From Fibrobacter sp. (lineage in GTDB: Bacteria > Fibrobacterota > Fibrobacteria > Fibrobacterales > Fibrobacteraceae), in contig JAEDLI010000043.1 of NCBI GenBank assembly GCA_016295375.1, positions 1-17,702 of the forward strand: a stretch of DNA of 17,702 nt, read 5' to 3'. The notes beneath the pieces are model-generated. The model was not told the DNA's origin. It saw only the letters and a program-made list of their open reading frames with translations, and ran no database searches. Below, piece after piece: positions 14,919-17,702 of this stretch. Position 1 is the stretch's first letter. Each line of letters starts with the position of its first letter. The position numbers and the translations under genes were made by a program.

Positions 14919-16223
14919 CTAATCCTTTATACAACGGACAGAATTTCCCGCAAAACAAGTCCAAGAAGTATAGGGAGGATTTATAGAAAAGCAACCATCA
15001 TTGAAGAAAAATCCTGTTCGACCGTATATTCCCTCATAAACATCTTTATACTCATCATATGCTCCCTTGGGATTTATTTTTTTATACATTTCCATATTTC
15101 CTGCTGGAAGAATATTAAACCCAATAGCATCAGTACCATTTCTATCAGCTCCATAGACGGTATCAAAATACGGCACGCCCCAGTCTCCAATGTAGGTATT
15201 TCCCTTCATATAACTTTTCCAATCATGTGTTGATTTTAATTGTTCTGCAGGGATAATTGTATCTATTTCAGCATTCCCTTTCGCAATTGCAAAAAGAATT
15301 TTATAATCCTCTTTGTTAGGAATACGCCAGCCTTCAGGGCATATTTTGGTAAGAATAGAACTTTTATACAATTGTCCAAAAATCAAACAATTCTCTTCAT
15401 CACGATCGTAACAATAGTTGTCAGAAACGTGATAGCAACGAGCTTCAGGATTGGCACAAGCATTGCCAGAATTTAATGGAGCTTTATTTACGGTGCTCCA
15501 ATCGTAGTTCAGATTTTGTGCCATCCATGTTTGTGTCCCCCAAATATTTGTTTCATACGACACGGTCTTATAAATCTGATGATCTCTAGCATCCTCAAAA
15601 GAACCATAACTTATCTGAAATTTCAACTCAGCTTTAGAGGAACTTGAGGCTAACGAGCTGCTCGAAGAACGAATCACAATAATTTTGGAAGATGATGACG
15701 GATATTTCGAAGGATTATCACAATATTCTTCCGCACTAGTTCTACAGCAAACACTAGAATTACACGCAACCCCCGTAGCACCGATATGTGAGCCATTGCA
15801 CTTTGAAACGGCTTTTGTATAGCAATTATTGTCCATATATGCTGAACTTGAACTTTCATTGTAGCGCGATGAGCTGCTCAGCTTAGATATTTGGCACCAC
15901 CCTAAAAACTGATCATTCTGACATATGTCTTTGCAAAATGAATGAAGTCCAACATTTCCATTTTGCACAAAACAAATTTGTTTACATACATCATAAAACA
16001 TATTCCAGGCAACATCACAAGAAGCCAAACAGTCTTCTCCATATATATTACTACACAATTTTTGAGGCGATTCGTAGCACGCACCTAGACCATTGCAATA
16101 CATCTTTTCGGCACTTGTAGAAGAAATAATTGTACTTGAGGGAATTTCTGTCGGAGAAGCATTATCATCTCCGCACGCAATCATCAAGATTGCCGCAATC
16201 GAAGCCAAAACCGTCTTTCTCAT
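14919..16223 (-). CDS. FISUMP-domain lipoprotein with Cys-rich and poly-Ser N-terminal region
   Basis: 434 aa from the ATG at 16223, chosen because AAAGG stands 7-8 nt upstream; a GTG at 16232 would touch that SD. The signal peptide MRKTVLASIAAILMIAC ends in a lipobox with the lipidated Cys17, followed by GDD. Residues about 40-180 are Cys-rich (some 20 Cys) and split by serine runs (SSSSRYNESSSS and similar), the flexible linkers common in Fibrobacter surface proteins. The last ~215 residues are a FISUMP domain: TWMAQNLNYD, a C-rich CYDRDEENCLIFGQLY, ICPEGWRIPNKEDY, GTDAIGFNILPAGN, and the terminal SVRCIKD. It is thought to be envelope-located; the function of FISUMP domains is unknown. It is the first gene of the operon leading to FRG and the membrane protein, and has a long structured upstream region. 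Confidence 0.88.
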   Translation of the reverse strand: MRKTVLASIAAILMIACGDDNASPTEIPSSTIISSTSAEKMYCNGLGACYESPQKLCSNIYGEDCLASCDVAWNMFYDVCKQICFVQNGNVGLHSFCKDICQNDQFLGWCQISKLSSSSRYNESSSSAYMDNNCYTKAVSKCNGSHIGATGVACNSSVCCRTSAEEYCDNPSKYPSSSSKIIVIRSSSSSLASSSSKAELKFQISYGSFEDARDHQIYKTVSYETNIWGTQTWMAQNLNYDWSTVNKAPLNSGNACANPEARCYHVSDNYCYDRDEENCLIFGQLYKSSILTKICPEGWRIPNKEDYKILFAIAKGNAEIDTIIPAEQLKSTHDWKSYMKGNTYIGDWGVPYFDTVYGADRNGTDAIGFNILPAGNMEMYKKINPKGAYDEYKDVYEGIYGRTGFFFNDGCFSINPPYTSWTCFAGNSVRCIKD

Positions 16224-16280
16224 CTCTCGCACCTTTCTGCCAAAGGCAGTCTGCGAGCAGCGGTCTTGTTCAAAAGCCGA

Positions 16281-16357
16281 AGATTCCCACCTTGGTGGCC
16301 ATGCACACTAAAGAGCAAAGCTCTAAGTGTTGTCCGCTCGCCTTCGCGAGAATGACG
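16281..16357. repeat. compound REP-like palindrome cluster
   Basis: It begins AGATTCC and ends AGAATGACG, the outer wording of dispersed GATTCC...GGAATGAC palindromes. Inside are three hairpins: CCACC-TT-GGTGG (16287-16298); ACACT-aa-AGAGC-aaa-GCTCT-a-AGTGT (16305-16330); and CTCGC-CTTC-GCGAG (16337-16350). It lies in the presumed leader of the lipoprotein gene. It may be two REP elements fused or nested. Confidence 0.55.
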
Positions 16358-16370
16358 ATTGCTGATTACG

Positions 16371-16400
16371 CCATACTTTTTCAGAAAAAAAAAGGTATGG
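16371..16400. repeat. A/T-tract hairpin
   Basis: CCATAC (16371-16376) pairs with GTATGG (16395-16400), and the inner TTTTT pairs with part of an A9 tract (16385-16393). On the minus strand the T9 tract lies about 34 nt after the 3' side of the structured RNA, so it might act as its end or as an attenuator, but no hairpin stands directly before the T run. Confidence 0.45.
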
Positions 16401-16426
16401 TGTCGCTCGGCTTTTGTTGTGAAGGC

Positions 16427-16571
16427 TCTGGTAAACCTGCCGCTCAGAAGCACAACGGTAAGTGAAAACTCACCGTGGGCATACGCCCAACGACCCACAC
16501 CCGATCGGTGTGAGTGTTCGTCTTCTTCCCTGAACGGCTAAGTACTTGCGTACTGACCAAAGTTTACCAGA
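16427..16571 (-). ncRNA. candidate structured RNA (unassigned class) upstream of the lipoprotein operon
   Basis: Minus-sense folding by eye. Closing helix P1 is TCTGGTAAAC (16571-16562) / GTTTACCAGA (16436-16427), 10 bp. A hairpin AGTAC-GCAA-GTACT (16554-16541) has a GNRA loop. Long-range helix P2 is GCCGTTCA-(GG)-GAAG (16538-16525) / CTTC-TGAGCGGC (16450-16439). Inside P2 are three hairpins: one built on CACACC-GATCG-GGTGTG (16512-16496) extended by outer pairs, TGGGC-GTAT-GCCCA, and ACGGTGAG-TTTTCA-CTTACCGT (16476-16455). Several pairs are G-U only in the minus sense, and the GNRA loop exists only in that sense, which fixes the likely strand. It could be a leader of the operon starting at 16223 or a free-standing RNA. 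I match it to no known family. Confidence 0.6.
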
Positions 16572-16643
16572 CTTTTCATAACGGGAACAAGAGTACTACT
16601 CTAATTCAATATGTCACTAGAAATATATATAAAGAAAACAGAA

Positions 16644-16705
16644 AGGGGTTACCCCGAAAATTGCAAAAAAGCAGGATTTTGGGAGATTCCGGGTCAAGCC
16701 CGCAA
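16644..16705. repeat. small hairpin and REP-like element (GATTCCGGGTCAAGCCCG)
   Basis: A short hairpin GGGG-TTA-CCCC lies near 16645-16655. Downstream is GGAGATTCCGGGTCAAGCCCG (16682-16702) with a CGGG/CCCG stem, again the wording of dispersed GATTCCGGGTCAAGCCCGGAATGAC palindromes, here with a degenerate right arm. It lies between the structured RNA and the 34-bp repeats; no gene is seen. Confidence 0.45.
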
Positions 16706-16744
16706 CGCCAGGCCTGCAAAAAACATGCGAAATTTGCAATTATT

Positions 16745-16846
16745 ATGCGCTTTTGGTAATATTTGTAATGCTTATACTTTGCGTTTTTTGCAAAATTCTA
16801 AATCCTGATACCTTGCGTTTTTGGCAAAATTTTAGTATATTGCATA
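16745..16846 (+). repeat. three degenerate 34-bp tandem repeats upstream of the ATPase gene
   Basis: Copies start at 16745, 16779 and 16813, with an exact 34-nt period. The shared core is TTGCGTTTTTTGCAAAATTYTA (first half of each unit). Copies 1 and 2 agree at 23 of 34 positions by my count; copies 2 and 3 agree at 20 of the first 22. The core contains the palindrome TTTTGCAAAA. The third copy carries the ATPase promoter, so the array may be binding sites or duplicated promoter regions. Confidence 0.6.
16813..16841 (+). promoter_or_regulatory. promoter of the AAA+ ATPase gene
   Basis: TTGCGT (16813-16818), a 17-nt spacer, TATATT (16836-16841). The predicted start near 16848 gives a leader of about 14 nt that includes the SD GGAGG (16850-16854). 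Confidence 0.65.
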
Positions 16847-16861
16847 AATGGAGGCATCCAG

Positions 16862-17702
16862 ATGATTACCTTTGAACGCAAGATTTACCAAAAACTGCTG
16901 CAATGGAAAGCGGAATCACAGGGTAACGAAGCGCTTCTCATAGAAGGGGCCCGTCGAGTCGGTAAAAGCACCGTCGTGGAAACTTTCGCACAAAGAGAAT
17001 ACAAATCTTACATTCTCATCGATTTTAACGATTGCGAAGTATCTGTCAAGAAGGCTTTCGACAAGTTGAACGACCTGAACAATTTCTTCGCGGTTCTCTC
17101 CTACACATACGGAGTGACGCTTTATCCGCGGAATTCTTTAATCATTTTTGATGAAGTGCAAAAATTCCCAAAGGCTCGCCAAAGCATCAAGAAACTTGTC
17201 AAAGACGGTCGGTTTGATTATATAGAAACAGGATCACTCATTTCAATAAACGAAAATGTAAAGGATATAACCATTCCTTCGGAAGAGACGTCCATCCAGA
17301 TGTTTCCGATGGATTTTGAGGAGTTTTGCACAGCCTTTAGAAAATCAAACATTTGTGAATACATACGGCAATGCTTTTTTGACAGTAAGCCGTTGGAACA
17401 GGGGCTGCACGACGACGCCATGCAGTTATTTAAGTTGTATATGCTTATCGGCGGGATGCCACAATCCATTGCGGAATATCTGGAACACACCTTCAGTTTT
17501 GAATATAGTGACCGACGCAAGCGAAGTATAATTAGTCTATACAAGAAGGATATTCAGAAAATCAAAGGGGCCTACCGATCCAAGGTCCTTTCAACCTTTG
17601 AACAGATTCCGGCTTTTCTCTCCAAACACGAAAAGCGAGTGACTTTGTCAAAAATCAAGAATGGAATTAATACCGAGAACACATACGAGAATACCTTTAT
17701 GT
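16862..17702 (+). CDS. AAA+ ATPase (AAA_14/DUF4143-type), 3' end beyond the window
   Basis: 280 codons are visible and the frame is open at the window edge. The ATG at 16862 has GGAGG 7 nt upstream; an earlier ATG at 16848 stops after five codons. Walker A is GARRVGKST at residues 29-37; Walker B is SLIIFDEVQ near 95-103; a sensor-like ETGSLIS follows near 120. After that come MFPMDFEEF and the YMLIGGMPQSIAEYL block that marks the start of the second half of this family, where a DUF4143 nuclease-like fold usually follows. Such ATPases are numerous in Bacteroidetes and Fibrobacter; their role is not known, with links to mobile DNA suggested. The gene is divergent from the lipoprotein operon and shares its intergenic region. 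Moderately AT-rich. Confidence 0.85.
   Translation, partial: MITFERKIYQKLLQWKAESQGNEALLIEGARRVGKSTVVETFAQREYKSYILIDFNDCEVSVKKAFDKLNDLNNFFAVLSYTYGVTLYPRNSLIIFDEVQKFPKARQSIKKLVKDGRFDYIETGSLISINENVKDITIPSEETSIQMFPMDFEEFCTAFRKSNICEYIRQCFFDSKPLEQGLHDDAMQLFKLYMLIGGMPQSIAEYLEHTFSFEYSDRRKRSIISLYKKDIQKIKGAYRSKVLSTFEQIPAFLSKHEKRVTLSKIKNGINTENTYENTFM

Noticed and set aside
16427..16571. The structured region as an integron attC site
   Set aside because: The ends read GTAAAC/GTTTAC but do not fit the attC core-site consensus (GTTRRRY and RYYYAAC), and no integrase or cassette pattern is seen.
16539..16571. Similarity of GGTCAG...AGCC with a tetraloop to the SRP RNA core
   Set aside because: The conserved SRP asymmetric loop and GGAA/AGCAG signature are missing; the loop is GCAA and the whole fold is branched.
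16514..16759. Small plus-strand open frame in the structured intergenic region
   Set aside because: It runs across the structured RNA and a REP-like palindrome, lacks an SD, and its translation has no character of a real protein.
1..17702. CRISPR array or insertion sequence
   Set aside because: No regularly spaced identical repeats of 24-40 nt with unique spacers, and no transposase or terminal inverted repeats, were seen.

Overview
The window reads as Fibrobacter or a close relative (FCB superphylum). The strongest marker is a C-terminal FISUMP domain (Fibrobacter succinogenes major paralogous domain) on a lipoprotein with poly-serine linkers at 14919-16223. Supporting signs are a transketolase with the SDGG form of the thiamine site that I associate with Bacteroidetes, and starts that often lack a Shine-Dalgarno (SD) sequence. 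No database search was possible; all family names come from motifs read in the translations.

Layout. 1-55 is a partial tRNA-Thr(CGU) on the minus strand, divergent from a membrane-anchored TPR gene (174-860). 938-3094 is a minus-strand block: a tripartite hipB-hipS-hipT toxin-antitoxin operon with its own sigma70-type promoter, followed after 20 nt by guanylate kinase (gmk). 3266-6881 holds two minus-strand sugar-transfer genes: a GT-C membrane glycosyltransferase fused to an NPCBM domain, then a GtrB/DPM1-like polyprenyl-phosphate glycosyltransferase that may make its lipid-linked donor. 7032-9104 is transketolase (+). 9256-10512 is an orphan MacA/HlyD-type adaptor (-). 10685-12562 is a CDF cation transporter and a Gfo/Idh/MocA oxidoreductase in one operon (+). 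All of this is GC-rich, core-like DNA.

From about 12660 the base composition drops sharply to AT-rich DNA that looks acquired. It holds a minus-strand operon: FISUMP lipoprotein (14919-16223), FRG-domain protein (13926-14915) and a three-helix membrane protein of unknown family (12679-13926). The last two are joined by a TGATG stop/start overlap. A divergent AAA+ ATPase runs off the right edge (16862 onward). The 638-nt gap between them is dense in structure. It contains a candidate structured RNA (16427-16571, minus sense) with a 10-bp closing helix, a second long-range helix and four hairpins; compound REP-like hairpins; and three degenerate 34-bp tandem repeats, the last of which carries the ATPase promoter.

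Best candidates for something undescribed: (1) the coupled FRG + three-helix membrane pair, plausibly a defence or abortive-infection module; (2) the structured RNA in front of that operon; (3) a family of intergenic arrays with CTA repeated every 7 nt, found at four sites and three times touching or nearly touching a start or stop codon.
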